A stretch of DNA of 64,000 bases from Sporosarcina ureae (GCF_029267015.1 NZ_JARIEA010000001.1:1-64000); one strand, 5' to 3'; numbered from the stretch's first letter, positions 9,393 through 19,722 are shown. Program-made: numbers and translations. Notes: a model not told the origin generated them from the sequence alone.

Positions 9393-11099
9393 TTACCAAA
9401 TAAACGGAATGCTTTCAGGAATAATCCATTTATAGATAGGATGATTATTAACAGGATGCAACGTATAGTTAGTGCCTTTGTCTAATTTACTCACTTCACT
9501 AGGAGAGATGTCGAATCCGAATCCGTATATCCAATCTCCACTCTGCGTAGGTCCCGTCTGCGATAAATAATTACGGGTAACTTTTACAGGCTTATGACCG
9601 CTCGCTCTGAGTTCAAATTGAAAAGTGGATGTGCTTTTAAAAGATTGTGACTGCTCTTGTCCTGCTTCCTGTATCCAATCAGCAGTATTGACGAGGAATT
9701 TATACGTTCCGTTTTCATCAAAACCTAAACCTTTTGATATTGATTCGGGAACAGATGGTTGATTATGCTGGAAAATATGAGTAGCAGTTGCAGTAGTAGT
9801 TTCTTTAAAGGGTTGAAGTTTTCCGTCAAAGTAATTAAAGTAAATCAACCAGTCTTTTAATATTTCTTCTTCTGTTTTATTAAAGAATTTTATAGCGGTA
9901 GAATCTTTATCTGCTTGTGTGATGGTTGGTATGTTTTTGAATGTTTTACCAACGTATTCTGCATAATCATAAATGTGCTGATAGCCGTATGTCTCCGATA
10001 AATACCAAAATAGCGCCAAATGAATCCCATAATTGTTACTACCAGACTTATGAATATCATCGAAAGAATTCAATTCCACGTCATACAATAGATTCTTTTT
10101 GTTACCACCTTGTTGTTTTGCGTAGCTCAAAATCGACTCTCTATTTGGTCGAACAAAATCCTTTGTAAGCCCATTATAGTTATTGCGAGGATAGTCATAG
10201 AAGAAATAACCGCCGTATTCAGCTCCACCTTCTATTAACCAGGAATTATAATTTTGTCCCCAATAATTTACGTATGGTCGATTATAGTTTTCTATAAACA
10301 TAAAACTATGAAAATCGAAGAAATGAACGAATTCATGTACGTATGAGCTTCTGAAATCGTAAGGCATAGTACTTCCATTCATTAGCATTTCTGAAGATAC
10401 GGCGGGGCCATACTTAGAATGCTGGCCCCAATCAATTAATGCTTGGACATTTTTATCCAATACAGTATTTGACTCATTTGTGTAGAAGAATATATCCAAT
10501 AATCCGTCAGCCGAAAGAAGGGGGTTCGTTTTACGTTCAGCAATGATCGAATTTACAATATCAGCAGTTTCTTCATAGGCAAAGCCTTTACCGTATCTAT
10601 TCTCGTAATCATCCGTTACATAAATATTGATAGGGTTTCCTGCAGTAGGTCTGGCGATATAATGATTAATGTTTTTTACAACCTGATTGTTCGCTGTTCT
10701 ACTCTTAACATCGACCTTACCTTGATAGCTTAACTGTTTAGTAGGATCGGGCTTGATAGTTCTAAAGTTCATTTTGTATTTCTTATTACTGATGAAAACG
10801 CGAACTTCGTAGTCTTCATCAGCAGTTAGCGATTCAACTGGAGTGATGAAAGCTTGTCGCCCTTTTGTTTTAATAGTTACAGGTAAGAATGCACCTTGAT
10901 GAATAATCACCATACCGTCAATATCACCTAATGTGACTTCATTATTGAAAGTAACCGTGAAAGTTTTGTCAACTGGGACATCAACTATTTCGGGAAGGAG
11001 TAGCCAGTCTGAATTGGCCGCTTCAGTTTGGTGAATGGGGAACTGTGTAATGATGAAGATGAAACACATAGTAATCAATAAGTACTTTCGGAATAACAT
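9393..11099 (-). CDS. Secreted collagenase-like zinc metallopeptidase
   Basis: I choose the ATG at 11099 (568 aa) because GAGGTG lies just upstream; an ATG six codons earlier includes that site. A signal peptide (residues 1-28) is followed by an SbsA-type Ig domain (about 30-118) and a gluzincin-type catalytic region. The zinc motif is H255-E256-F-V-H259, with a third ligand candidate E294 in LIEGGAEY. This HExxH ... EGxAEY arrangement resembles M9 collagenases and related peptidases. The C-terminal 140 residues are beta-rich and may bind substrate. It is divergent from the subtilase at 11316, and the two share an upstream region. Substrate is unknown. Confidence 0.8.
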   Translation of the reverse strand: MLFRKYLLITMCFIFIITQFPIHQTEAANSDWLLLPEIVDVPVDKTFTVTFNNEVTLGDIDGMVIIHQGAFLPVTIKTKGRQAFITPVESLTADEDYEVRVFISNKKYKMNFRTIKPDPTKQLSYQGKVDVKSRTANNQVVKNINHYIARPTAGNPINIYVTDDYENRYGKGFAYEETADIVNSIIAERKTNPLLSADGLLDIFFYTNESNTVLDKNVQALIDWGQHSKYGPAVSSEMLMNGSTMPYDFRSSYVHEFVHFFDFHSFMFIENYNRPYVNYWGQNYNSWLIEGGAEYGGYFFYDYPRNNYNGLTKDFVRPNRESILSYAKQQGGNKKNLLYDVELNSFDDIHKSGSNNYGIHLALFWYLSETYGYQHIYDYAEYVGKTFKNIPTITQADKDSTAIKFFNKTEEEILKDWLIYFNYFDGKLQPFKETTTATATHIFQHNQPSVPESISKGLGFDENGTYKFLVNTADWIQEAGQEQSQSFKSTSTFQFELRASGHKPVKVTRNYLSQTGPTQSGDWIYGFGFDISPSEVSKLDKGTNYTLHPVNNHPIYKWIIPESIPFIW

Positions 11100-11127
11100 A
11101 ATACACCTCATTTTCATTTATTGAACT

Positions 11128-11133
11128 ATTATA
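11128..11133 (-). promoter_or_regulatory. Putative -10 box of the metallopeptidase gene
   Basis: TATAAT on the minus strand, about 30 bases upstream of the ATG at 11099. No good -35 box was seen, so this is a weak call. Confidence 0.35.
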
Positions 11134-11315
11134 CTATGGCGAATGACATCTAATACATAGTCATTTATAACTGTAATATAAAATTAATGTCTCGAGAAAA
11201 CATAACTGAGCTAGTACTTTTTTTGAAGTATGACAGCGCAACTTTAAATCTACAAAAATGTAATATTGTGTTATTATTAGATTATAAAAAACTAGAGAAG
11301 AGTGATCTATTGGGA

Positions 11316-13874
11316 ATGAAAAATAGACTTATAGGCGGGGGTTTATTCGTAGTTTTTGGAGTAATAGGATTTAGTTCCCTGGTCGTTAATGCAGAGACTC
11401 AAAATGATAAAGTAGTAACAGAGTTATTAGTCGAGTATGAGGAAGGATATCGTTCATTTTCTAATGATCAAATAGTGTCAGGTGTTAAAGAAAGGGAGAA
11501 TATAACAGCGCAAGTTGAGTTATGGACTATTAGTGAGGAAGCTGACATGGATAGCATTCAGCGGAAGTTGATGGAAGATAAAAGTGTTTCACGTGTTGAG
11601 CCAAACTATGCTTATAAATTATATACCAATACTGTAATGAGTGATCCCTATTTAGACGAACAATGGTGGATTCCGCATATTCAGCCATACTCTATTTGGT
11701 CAAATGTGAATCAACAGCAGAAAGATGTAGTTATAGCAGTAATTGATTCTGGCATAGATACTAATCACGAAGACCTGCGAGGGCGTATTCAATCAGGTGG
11801 CTATAATTTCAATGACAATAATACAAATGTGACAGACTTGGAAGGGCACGGCACACAAGTCGCAGGGGTGATTGCTGCTACTGCAGGAAATAGCATAGGC
11901 ATTACTGGTGTAACAGGTCCTTATAATATGAAAATCCTTCCGATAAAAGTATTTGATAGTACGGGATATACTACGACGGCTAAGCTAATTCAGGCAGTGG
12001 ATCATGCAGTCCGTAATAATGTTGATGTTATTAACTTAAGCTTAGGAGGACCTAATAATTCTAGTATTTTTAATGACTCAGTACAACGTGCGATTACAGC
12101 AGGAATTTCAGTTGTAGCGTCTTCAGGAAACGAAGCTATGAAGGGCAACCCTATCTCTTATCCTGCATCCTATCCAAATGTAATCTCAGTAGGTGCTATC
12201 GATAATTATGATGAGCGTACTAATTTTTCTAATTATAATGATTATGTAAGTATAGTTGCACCAGGACTGTATATACTTACTACGAGTAATTATAATAGCT
12301 ATAAAAAAGTAAGTGGCACATCGTTTTCTTCGCCAATGGTAGCAGGAGCAGCTGCTATAATAAAATCCCAACGGCCGAAATCGACGCCTTCACAAATTAA
12401 GCAATTGTTAGAAGAAACCGCCACTGACTTAGGCCCTATCGGTAGAGATAAATACTATGGAACAGGCGCATTGAATTTAGAAAATTTAAACACATCATTA
12501 GTTGACTCAAAGCCTGCTATTCCTGTACGTAGTATTACACTAAATACTGATGTGCTCACTATTGATTTAGATAAAAAGATAAATGCCGCAATCGTTTCAT
12601 CACCAGACTTAAGGGATTTGGAACAGAACCATATACAAGCTGATATTAATTATGAAAGAGAGCGTAACGATACCTTTACCACAGCTAATCCTTTAACGCT
12701 TGGAACAGGCATGTTTGGATCGATTACGGATAATTACTATGATATAGATTATTATTCGTTTAACGTAAATTCTTCAGGAAGATTTTCGCTACTTGCTGGA
12801 TGGCTTGATTCCGAGTATGTAGATCATCGGGATAATCAATATCTACGAGTTGGAATTTATAATAGCCAAAAAGTTCTAATAGGTGTAGCGCAATTGGATA
12901 GATTAACAGATGGTACGGAAGCGATGTATTATTCTGGTCAGTTAGAGAAGGGTAATTACTATCTTGCAGCGTTTCAAGATTCACCTTATAAGTATTTATT
13001 TTTAGATGAACAATACATTATCTCTACGCTATTCACGCCGAATCAAGTAATTGAGCCAGAGCCAATACCAGTATTTTCTTTTAATGAAGCATTTATGAGC
13101 ATAGGTCAGTATCAATCTTTTGTGAAAAACCTTGAAGCAACAGCTAAATTGACTTCAACAGACTCGCAAGTTGCTACAGTAAGTTCAGATGGTGTAGTGC
13201 GTGCAATTAGTCGCGGTGCCACTACAATTCGTTATAACAGCGCTACTACGTCAAAGGAAGCTAAGGTGAAAGTATCAGGTACAAATAGTACAGCTTCCGT
13301 AGCGTTATTTGAAAATATTCTACCAATCAATGCGACCAATCAGTCGGTAACGTGGTCTTCGTCAAATTCAGCAGTTGCAGAAGTGGATGAGTATGGAATT
13401 GTTACAGGTAAAAAGGCAGGAACAACAGTCGTTTCTATAATTACAACAGATGGAAACTTGGTTGCTAAAACAACTGTTAGCGTAATTGGTGGCGTAGTAC
13501 AGCCAGAATTTAAAAGTGATTTCCCAGAGAAGACGGTAAACTCTGCTAAAGTATTTACTATTACTTTTAATCAAAACTTACAAGTAGATAAAGATTATAG
13601 CAAAGATATACTAATCTCCCGTGATCCAAACGGTATTAATCGTCTAACGAACTTTATTGCAAGAGTTGATCCATCTGCCCCTAAAAAATTGTTAGTCATG
13701 CCCACTACTAATTGGAACGAAGGGAAGCATTATTTGACAATCAAGAAAACTTTACAGAATGAAAATCTTATTCCACTAAATAAAGACGTGCGTATGAAGT
13801 TTGATGTAATACAAAGACGTAGTGCGTCAAAAGAATCAAGAAATTACATGCGTATTTTAGAAGAAGTACGGTAA
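11316..13874 (+). CDS. Secreted multidomain subtilase (S8) with PPC, BIG2 and SbsA-type domains
   Basis: The start is placed at the ATG at 11316 (852 aa), which gives a clean signal peptide (residues 1-30); upstream in-frame sequence has no export signal. An I9 propeptide (about 35-110) precedes the subtilase domain. Its triad is Asp144 (VIDSGID), His178 (GHGTQVAG) and Ser336 (GTSFSSP). A pre-peptidase C-terminal (PPC) domain follows at about 440-570, then two BIG2-like repeats (SSDGVVRAISRGATTI and VDEYGIVTGKKAGTTV), and an SbsA-type Ig domain at the C-terminus. The order is that of a typical secreted subtilisin, unlike the other subtilase here. It probably degrades proteins at the cell surface or in the medium. 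Confidence 0.9.
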   Translation: MKNRLIGGGLFVVFGVIGFSSLVVNAETQNDKVVTELLVEYEEGYRSFSNDQIVSGVKERENITAQVELWTISEEADMDSIQRKLMEDKSVSRVEPNYAYKLYTNTVMSDPYLDEQWWIPHIQPYSIWSNVNQQQKDVVIAVIDSGIDTNHEDLRGRIQSGGYNFNDNNTNVTDLEGHGTQVAGVIAATAGNSIGITGVTGPYNMKILPIKVFDSTGYTTTAKLIQAVDHAVRNNVDVINLSLGGPNNSSIFNDSVQRAITAGISVVASSGNEAMKGNPISYPASYPNVISVGAIDNYDERTNFSNYNDYVSIVAPGLYILTTSNYNSYKKVSGTSFSSPMVAGAAAIIKSQRPKSTPSQIKQLLEETATDLGPIGRDKYYGTGALNLENLNTSLVDSKPAIPVRSITLNTDVLTIDLDKKINAAIVSSPDLRDLEQNHIQADINYERERNDTFTTANPLTLGTGMFGSITDNYYDIDYYSFNVNSSGRFSLLAGWLDSEYVDHRDNQYLRVGIYNSQKVLIGVAQLDRLTDGTEAMYYSGQLEKGNYYLAAFQDSPYKYLFLDEQYIISTLFTPNQVIEPEPIPVFSFNEAFMSIGQYQSFVKNLEATAKLTSTDSQVATVSSDGVVRAISRGATTIRYNSATTSKEAKVKVSGTNSTASVALFENILPINATNQSVTWSSSNSAVAEVDEYGIVTGKKAGTTVVSIITTDGNLVAKTTVSVIGGVVQPEFKSDFPEKTVNSAKVFTITFNQNLQVDKDYSKDILISRDPNGINRLTNFIARVDPSAPKKLLVMPTTNWNEGKHYLTIKKTLQNENLIPLNKDVRMKFDVIQRRSASKESRNYMRILEEVR

Positions 13875-13995
13875 ATAAAAATTAAGCTATCTAAAACTTA
13901 GAGTGTTGTGGAGTATTGACTGTGAAATACTCACCTTGAGCGACTACCTATTATACAATTCATGTCTAAGAATTAAATTCCACATGTAACAAAAA

Positions 13996-14032
13996 AAGTT
14001 GTAGATAGAAGGGTTCTTCTACCTACAACTTT
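13996..14032 (-). terminator. Rho-independent terminator
   Basis: AAAGTTGTAG-a-TAGAA pairs with TTCTA-c-CTACAACTTT. On the minus strand the stem is followed by a T run, so it mainly ends the WG-repeat gene; it may also limit readthrough from the subtilase. Confidence 0.75.
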
Positions 14033-14045
14033 GTATCAGTATCAT

Positions 14046-15857
14046 TTAATTAGTAATCGTAAATGGAGCTTTCAATCCTTTTTTCAGCTTTTTCCCATCA
14101 ATAGACTTTACAGTATCTTCAATAATAATCCAATACTCTTCACCAGTTTTAAAATTACCGTTATTTTCTAATATGATTTGACCTTGGATGCCACTATTTT
14201 TAGTTTCTGCATGAATAAAGTCTACTTTATTGTACTCTTTGTCGACAATATATACACTTACATCATCCACTGAATTTTCATCCACATTCATATTTAATTT
14301 TATTGTCCAACTATGATTTGTTGAATTATGTGTTAGTGACTTACCCCATACTGAATACTCTTTATAAGGATCTGGTACAGACGTTGATCCTCCGACGAGT
14401 ACTTCGCTAGTAGCTGTATGCTTTCCATCCTCTGTTGTGGCTATAATTGTAGTTATTCCTGCTGATTGGGCTGTTACATATCCATACGCATCCACTACCG
14501 CTACTTTTTCATTACTACTTGACCAAGATAATTTTTTGTTCGTTGCGTTCAATGGGGATACAGTCACTGGTAATTTGGCTACTTCACCACTTTTTAATTC
14601 CAATTTTGTGTGATCTAAGCTTACTCCAGTTACGTTTGTTACTTTCTCAACATTCTCAACTCTACCAATCCCATATTTATTATTTTTAGTAATCACAACA
14701 TACTTAGATGGAGTGGTTACTATATAGTTTCCAACACCATTTCTTTTGAAATAGGCGTTTACTGGTAAACTCTCGGTCCCTTTTACTTTATTTCCCTTCA
14801 TGTCAATGATATAAGCTGAATTTCCTTGGCGAACTGCAGCTAATCCATTTTTAAATATTGAAGTATCATCGAATTGTGCTTGAATTACTTCTTTGCCATG
14901 TATATCAATAAATCCATACTTTCCATTCTTCGAAAATGAAGCAACTCCTTCTGTAAATACTTTTAATACGTCGTAATCAAAAGGAATTATAGTTCTACCC
15001 TCTTTGTTTATAGCTCCCCACTTTCCTTCAGAATTCATGATGCTAGCTAATGAATTATCATTAAATACCTGATAAGATGCAAGGATGTCATACACATAAT
15101 AATCATAAAATCTCGGGCCGGACCAAAGAGTTCCATCTTTCTTCAAAAAGGATAGATACCGGCCGTTTTTATCTTTCGAATCCTCAAAGACGACAGGTGC
15201 CATTCCTTGATTAAACGGACGTGCGCTGATAAATCCGATTTCTTCGTATAAAGACACATAGCTATCTTGGTCTATAGCCGAATAATGATTATATTTAGAT
15301 AGAGTGCCTTCTGTCGGCAAAAACGCAGAGTCATCGAATGATTGGCCATATTGATCAAATACAAATGTTCCATTAGGAGAATCTGCAGGGACTAGGATGT
15401 ATCCATTGTAAAAAGTAGTATCGTCCATCTCTTCTAACCATCCGCCATTGTCTTTAAAATAGAAATCCCCATTATAGAAGTTTCGATCCCAAGATTTTAA
15501 CTGCACAGATCGGTTGTCTGGAGTAATGATATAGTAATAACGATTTACAAAACCGTCTTCATTTACATGTTTCTCAACTAAAGCCTTTCCTTCTGAAAAA
15601 CTATAAGCACGGTCATATTGGAAACCTATTTCAACTTCTCCTAGCTCATTAATATACCCCCATTTATCACCACGTTTTACTGCAGCTAACTCTTCCGAAA
15701 AAGTTTTTGCATCATCATATTGCGGTGATATGACTTCAGTATAAGAAAATTCATTCATGTCAATATCTTCAACGGCATAGACATTGGCGGGAATTGTGGT
15801 ACTGATTAAAAATAATGAACACATAACAGTAAACAATACTCTAAAATTTTTCTTCAA
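14046..15857 (-). CDS. Secreted WG-repeat protein with BIG2 and SbsA-type domains
   Basis: The 603-aa protein starts at TTG with GAGGAG about 10 bases upstream. A signal peptide (residues 1-28, ending NVYAV) is followed by WG (beta-leucine-type) repeats such as RGDKWGYINELGEVEI, EGKWGAINKEGRTIIPFDYD and NGKYGFIDIHGKEVI through residue about 360. A BIG2 domain (about 400-480; LSWSSSNEKVAVVDAYGYVT) and an SbsA-type Ig domain (about 490-603) complete it. WG repeats are thought to be binding modules; no enzymatic site is visible. It shares its C-terminal modules with the proteases around it, suggesting a common surface location. Confidence 0.8.
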   Translation of the reverse strand: MKKNFRVLFTVMCSLFLISTTIPANVYAVEDIDMNEFSYTEVISPQYDDAKTFSEELAAVKRGDKWGYINELGEVEIGFQYDRAYSFSEGKALVEKHVNEDGFVNRYYYIITPDNRSVQLKSWDRNFYNGDFYFKDNGGWLEEMDDTTFYNGYILVPADSPNGTFVFDQYGQSFDDSAFLPTEGTLSKYNHYSAIDQDSYVSLYEEIGFISARPFNQGMAPVVFEDSKDKNGRYLSFLKKDGTLWSGPRFYDYYVYDILASYQVFNDNSLASIMNSEGKWGAINKEGRTIIPFDYDVLKVFTEGVASFSKNGKYGFIDIHGKEVIQAQFDDTSIFKNGLAAVRQGNSAYIIDMKGNKVKGTESLPVNAYFKRNGVGNYIVTTPSKYVVITKNNKYGIGRVENVEKVTNVTGVSLDHTKLELKSGEVAKLPVTVSPLNATNKKLSWSSSNEKVAVVDAYGYVTAQSAGITTIIATTEDGKHTATSEVLVGGSTSVPDPYKEYSVWGKSLTHNSTNHSWTIKLNMNVDENSVDDVSVYIVDKEYNKVDFIHAETKNSGIQGQIILENNGNFKTGEEYWIIIEDTVKSIDGKKLKKGLKAPFTITN

Positions 15858-16231
15858 CTTATAACGTCTCCTCTTTTTTTGTGTATATTTCTAACCTTTA
15901 TAGTATACCAGTATCTTCAATATTAATAGGTATAAAAGAGTGCTTTGTATTTAAGTCATATATATGCATTACATAAACCCTTGTACGTCAAGTAATCATG
16001 AAAAAGATGATAGAATAAACCTCTTCTCCAGCTATACAATAAAAAAATCCCACAATACAACAAATGGTATAGGAAAAAATATTTCACTAAGGTATGATTA
16101 ATTCGAATCATATTATTGGGATAGAAAATACAATTGAGAAGAAAGGAAATCAATCGTCTAAAAGGAGGAATTGGTTTATAGTATTCAAATACTTTTTAAG
16201 TTCCGTCAAAGCAGAAACAGAGGAGGACATA
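15858..16231. other. Intergenic, divergent promoter region
   Basis: AT-rich stretch between divergent genes. It must hold the promoters of the WG-repeat gene (minus) and the 16232 module (plus), but no clear -35/-10 pair could be assigned. An in-frame ATG at 16094 could extend the next gene upstream by 46 codons. Confidence 0.3.
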
Positions 16232-16651
16232 TTGAAGTGGTCTGTTAAATACGGATGGGGCTTGGTTGCAATTGGTTTGATATCTTTCATTTTGCTAGGT
16301 ATTTTTGAGGGGTTACCGAGCAGTATTCGGCCGGATCTGTTGATCAACACCGTCACGTTTACATGGTTAGCTTCATTTGTATTGTTTATCATTCGTTATA
16401 CTACTGCGAAACCTATACTCGGAGCTGCTGCGGCCGGTATTACAACAGTCGCTTTTGCTGCAATATTGGATAGTCTCTTCGGACGGCGCGATGGTGCGTT
16501 TGCAGTAGGGGCGTTAATAGGATCGTTATTAGTAATTGGTATATTGCTTTTGAAAAACATATTGGTCAGCTGGTACTATTTGCTATCTGAAACAATCCGA
16601 TACATAAAGTATATGCGCTCCCAGGTAAAACTCGACCCTACGGTGTTATGA
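16232..16651 (+). CDS. Small polytopic membrane protein of the 16-19 kb module
   Basis: From the TTG at 16232, preceded by AGAGGAGGA at good spacing, the product is about 139 aa with four hydrophobic segments (VAIGLISFILLGI, FTWLASFVLFII, AAAAGITTVAFAAIL, GALIGSLLVIGILLL). An alternative ATG at 16094 would give 185 aa, but its AAGG is only one base away. No conserved domain was recognised. It is followed on the same strand by the 118-aa and 757-aa genes, and the three may be one transcript. A role as membrane partner is inference from context. Confidence 0.65.
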   Translation: MKWSVKYGWGLVAIGLISFILLGIFEGLPSSIRPDLLINTVTFTWLASFVLFIIRYTTAKPILGAAAAGITTVAFAAILDSLFGRRDGAFAVGALIGSLLVIGILLLKNILVSWYYLLSETIRYIKYMRSQVKLDPTVL

Positions 16652-16743
16652 AGTACTGTCTGTGAAAAAATTATCTACCTGCGCATCGAACGATTCAACT
16701 TGTATAGCCGATGATAAATTTATCGAAAGAAGCGTGAACAACT

Positions 16744-17100
16744 ATGACAGAGCGCGAAACAATAATTCTAGAAATATCTAATTCGGGAATAACAAGAAAA
16801 ATACAAAGGATAATCTTAATTGCGATGAGCCTAATTCCCAACTTATCAACACAGCTGCGCTTCAAAGCCATGCTTGTAAAAATGGATGCTGAAGATCTTG
16901 CAAGCGATAGGATTTCGGGAGGCATATTCAAAGTGAAGACTGCACTTCGGTTTATTCCGCTTGGTGGTTTAGCGATGGCGGCAGTTGATACAGGAGCGGA
17001 TCTTCTCGGTAATTCTGTAGCATTTCTAGCAGAAGATCTAGATGTCATGACTGATGAAGAGCTGAAACTGCTATACAGTCAGATTAAAAAGAGTGTGTAG
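16744..17100 (+). CDS. Hypothetical 118-aa protein of the 16-19 kb module
   Basis: The protein is mainly helical, with two moderately hydrophobic stretches (RIILIAMSLIPNL and LRFIPLGGLAMAAVDTGADLLG) and an acidic C-terminal helix. The second stretch is rich in small residues and recalls glycine-zipper-like membrane-active helices, as in the large protein downstream. The ribosome binding site is weak. It lies 92 bases after the membrane protein gene and 45 bases before the 757-aa gene. No family was recognised. It could be a chaperone, immunity or structural partner, but nothing in the sequence decides. Confidence 0.6.
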   Translation: MTERETIILEISNSGITRKIQRIILIAMSLIPNLSTQLRFKAMLVKMDAEDLASDRISGGIFKVKTALRFIPLGGLAMAAVDTGADLLGNSVAFLAEDLDVMTDEELKLLYSQIKKSV

Positions 17101-17145
17101 AATAAAACTAGCCTGGCATTATTAAGACAGAGAATTGGGGGTTGT

Positions 17146-19419
17146 ATGATGAACCATTACAATAGTGTATCTATGAGACTAATGATTGATAGTGAGTATG
17201 CAGCAAATGAAAATTTGTCAGTCATTGAATCCAGAGCATTTATGATCTTTTCAGAGAAGGTTCAGGAGCGACTTGCAATATGGACTGAAAATAAGCCAGA
17301 TGAAATTGGATCTGTTTATACAGAGTTTAGGAATGAAATGTATGCTTCTTTAGAAGTGATAAATGAGATCAAGGAGCTGATTTCAGCACAAGACCTTACT
17401 GTGCTTTCTATAAGCTTACGTATTCTGTTGCAGGCGTATTATTATGCTATTGATTATAGATATCGTCTGGGGCTAGCAGATTCCCCTAAAACGTTTGAAG
17501 AGTATGCAGATCAAAAGATCAGTGAAATTTGGGGTTTGGAAGTGGACTTCAGTCCTGATTTCTCCTTTCCAACGATGCAAGAGCCGTTTGAAGTGAAAGA
17601 GCCTTATATACTTCAGATTGAATCGGCATTTAAGCGGTGGGACGGTGAAATGATAGCACTGGAGATGAATGAAGAGAAGCCCAAAGAGAATACAATCTTA
17701 GGCCTCCATACTTTTGAAAGACAGACACTAGCGGGTAAAGCTAAGTTTCAATGGGAGATTTTAGCAAAGCCCGCCGGATGTCTTCCAAATACTGAAACTC
17801 TGAGTTCGAACAGGCGTATGACTTCCAGTGAGCGTAGGGTGTTGCAGGAAATATATATTCATGCTTTACAGAACCATCTGCGCAAGGCTTATTTGGCAGA
17901 ATATGAGTCAAATATCCAGGAGCTGCTCTTTGCTTTGAATGTGATGTATCACACGGATTTGATTTGGAGCAATATACAGCCTGAAGAAACTCCTGTTACA
18001 CTGCGTAATGAGAAAAAATTGGATGCGAGTTTCATTCAGACAGGGCTTCTTGGAGTGAGTATGAATCAGGCGGCAGAAATTTATGCGGACAATATTAAAA
18101 TGCGTGGCACCCGGGGACATGGATTTGCGGCTGAAAAAGCCAATGACTTGGTAGACAGAGTATTGGGCCGTGATGCAGAAATCATAGGTGATGACAATGC
18201 AAAAAATGGAGCTGACCGCATTGTCGACGGAGATTTCATTCAGACAAAGTATTGTTCGACTGGCGGCAGGTCCATCAGCGAGTGCTTTGACAAGGGACAG
18301 TTCCGATATGTGACGGCAGATAATCAGCCAATGCAGATTGAGGTGCCAAAAGATCAGTACGACCAGGCGGTGCAGTCCATGCAGGATCGGATTTCCCGAG
18401 GGGACATGAAGGATCTGGGAATTACGGATCCAGCGGAAGCCAAAACGATAATACGTAAAGGAAATGTAACGTATAAAACGGCGCAGCGGATTGCAAAAGC
18501 GGGGACGATTGAAGGCATTGGCTATGATATTGGTAAAGGCATGGTAACAGGAGTCACGACGTTCGGTGTGTCTGCAACAGTTTCATTCGGACTCTTGATT
18601 TGGCGGGGCGGTTCTGCAGATGAGGCACTTGGTGCAGCGATCGAAGATGGTAGTAAAGTGTTCGGCAGACATTTAGTACAACACGCACTGACCCAGCAGA
18701 TTAGCCGAACCACTATCGAGCAGAGTATGCGGCCGATGACAGATTATGTAGTAAAGCAGATGATCGGTAGCAAAACGACTGCGCAGATCGTCAATACATT
18801 CTTCCGCAGTGCGAGTCAGACTCCAATTTATGGCGCAGCCGCATTGAATCATCTATCTAAGCTGATGCGCGGGAATATCGTGACGATGACCATCACGACA
18901 ACTGTACTTTCAGCGGGCAGCATCTATGACATTCTAAACGGCAGGATATCTAGTACCCAGTTTATGAAGAATGTTGGAAAGACTGGCGGTGGAGTGGGCG
19001 GTGCAGTAGCGGGTGCGGCCATCGGTTCTGTTGTGCCTGTGGTTGGTACATGGATAGGCGGATTCATAGGCGGAGTGATTGGGAGCAAAGTATCAGGTAA
19101 GGTAATTGATTCAGTGGCGGCAGATGATGCGGATGCACTGGTCTTAATGATTAGGGAAAAGATAGCCGAATCAGCCGAAGAATTGGCATTCACACAGCCG
19201 GAAGTGAACTTTATTGCAGATTATGTATTCACAAAAGAATTGTCGAAGCGACTGAAGGAAATGTATAAAGTCAGCGATAAAGAAGAATACGTGGAAGACT
19301 GGCTTGATCCATACTTCATCGCAATCCTGAAAGCGCGGCCAGCGGTGAAGAGTATGGACTCCATGCTGCAGAACGAGCATGAAGCGCTGAGGGTTACTGA
19401 GGAAGAGCCTTGCCTGTAA
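17146..19419 (+). CDS. 757-aa protein with nuclease-like motif and glycine-zipper segment
   Basis: Residues 1-320 are largely helical and not recognised. Residues about 320-385 contain RGHGFAAEKANDL, then GADRIVDGDFIQTKYC. D357 with Q366-x-K368 after a helix bearing Glu is the arrangement of PD-(D/E)XK nucleases (D ... [EQ]xK). Residues about 455-520 and 575-650 are hydrophobic and small-residue-rich; the latter (GGGVGGAVAGAAIGS ... GGFIGGVIGS) is a glycine zipper as in pore or membrane-inserting proteins. The last 100 residues are acidic and helical. A nuclease warhead with a membrane-active segment would suit a toxin or defence effector, but this is inference. GC is higher in the 3' half than in neighbouring genes. 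Confidence 0.65.
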   Translation: MMNHYNSVSMRLMIDSEYAANENLSVIESRAFMIFSEKVQERLAIWTENKPDEIGSVYTEFRNEMYASLEVINEIKELISAQDLTVLSISLRILLQAYYYAIDYRYRLGLADSPKTFEEYADQKISEIWGLEVDFSPDFSFPTMQEPFEVKEPYILQIESAFKRWDGEMIALEMNEEKPKENTILGLHTFERQTLAGKAKFQWEILAKPAGCLPNTETLSSNRRMTSSERRVLQEIYIHALQNHLRKAYLAEYESNIQELLFALNVMYHTDLIWSNIQPEETPVTLRNEKKLDASFIQTGLLGVSMNQAAEIYADNIKMRGTRGHGFAAEKANDLVDRVLGRDAEIIGDDNAKNGADRIVDGDFIQTKYCSTGGRSISECFDKGQFRYVTADNQPMQIEVPKDQYDQAVQSMQDRISRGDMKDLGITDPAEAKTIIRKGNVTYKTAQRIAKAGTIEGIGYDIGKGMVTGVTTFGVSATVSFGLLIWRGGSADEALGAAIEDGSKVFGRHLVQHALTQQISRTTIEQSMRPMTDYVVKQMIGSKTTAQIVNTFFRSASQTPIYGAAALNHLSKLMRGNIVTMTITTTVLSAGSIYDILNGRISSTQFMKNVGKTGGGVGGAVAGAAIGSVVPVVGTWIGGFIGGVIGSKVSGKVIDSVAADDADALVLMIREKIAESAEELAFTQPEVNFIADYVFTKELSKRLKEMYKVSDKEEYVEDWLDPYFIAILKARPAVKSMDSMLQNEHEALRVTEEEPCL

Positions 19420-19578
19420 AGTGTTTTTGCAATACATAACTACAGCACTGTTATAAGTAGTTAATACAAATAATCCTTCGAAAAATTATTGATTTTGTAT
19501 ACGATTAAATGACTTAATTTTCATGAATGCAGTACTTATGATTGTGTAATCCTAACATGTTTAAGTATTGAATGTTAA

Positions 19579-19616
19579 GACTCCTTGACTGAGTAATCAG
19601 CTGAGGAGCTTTTCTA
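19579..19616 (+). terminator. Probable terminator of the 16-19 kb module
   Basis: CTCCT ... AGGAG outer stem with an inner CTGA-gtaa-TCAG, followed by CTTTTCT. Imperfect but well placed. Confidence 0.5.
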
Positions 19617-19722
19617 TTTACTAACACACTAAAACGTAAATGTTGATTTAAAGAGCCGACCTGTGAAGTACACCATTCAATTCAAACAACCTAAGCACAT
19701 GATCAATATGTTCTAGTTACTA

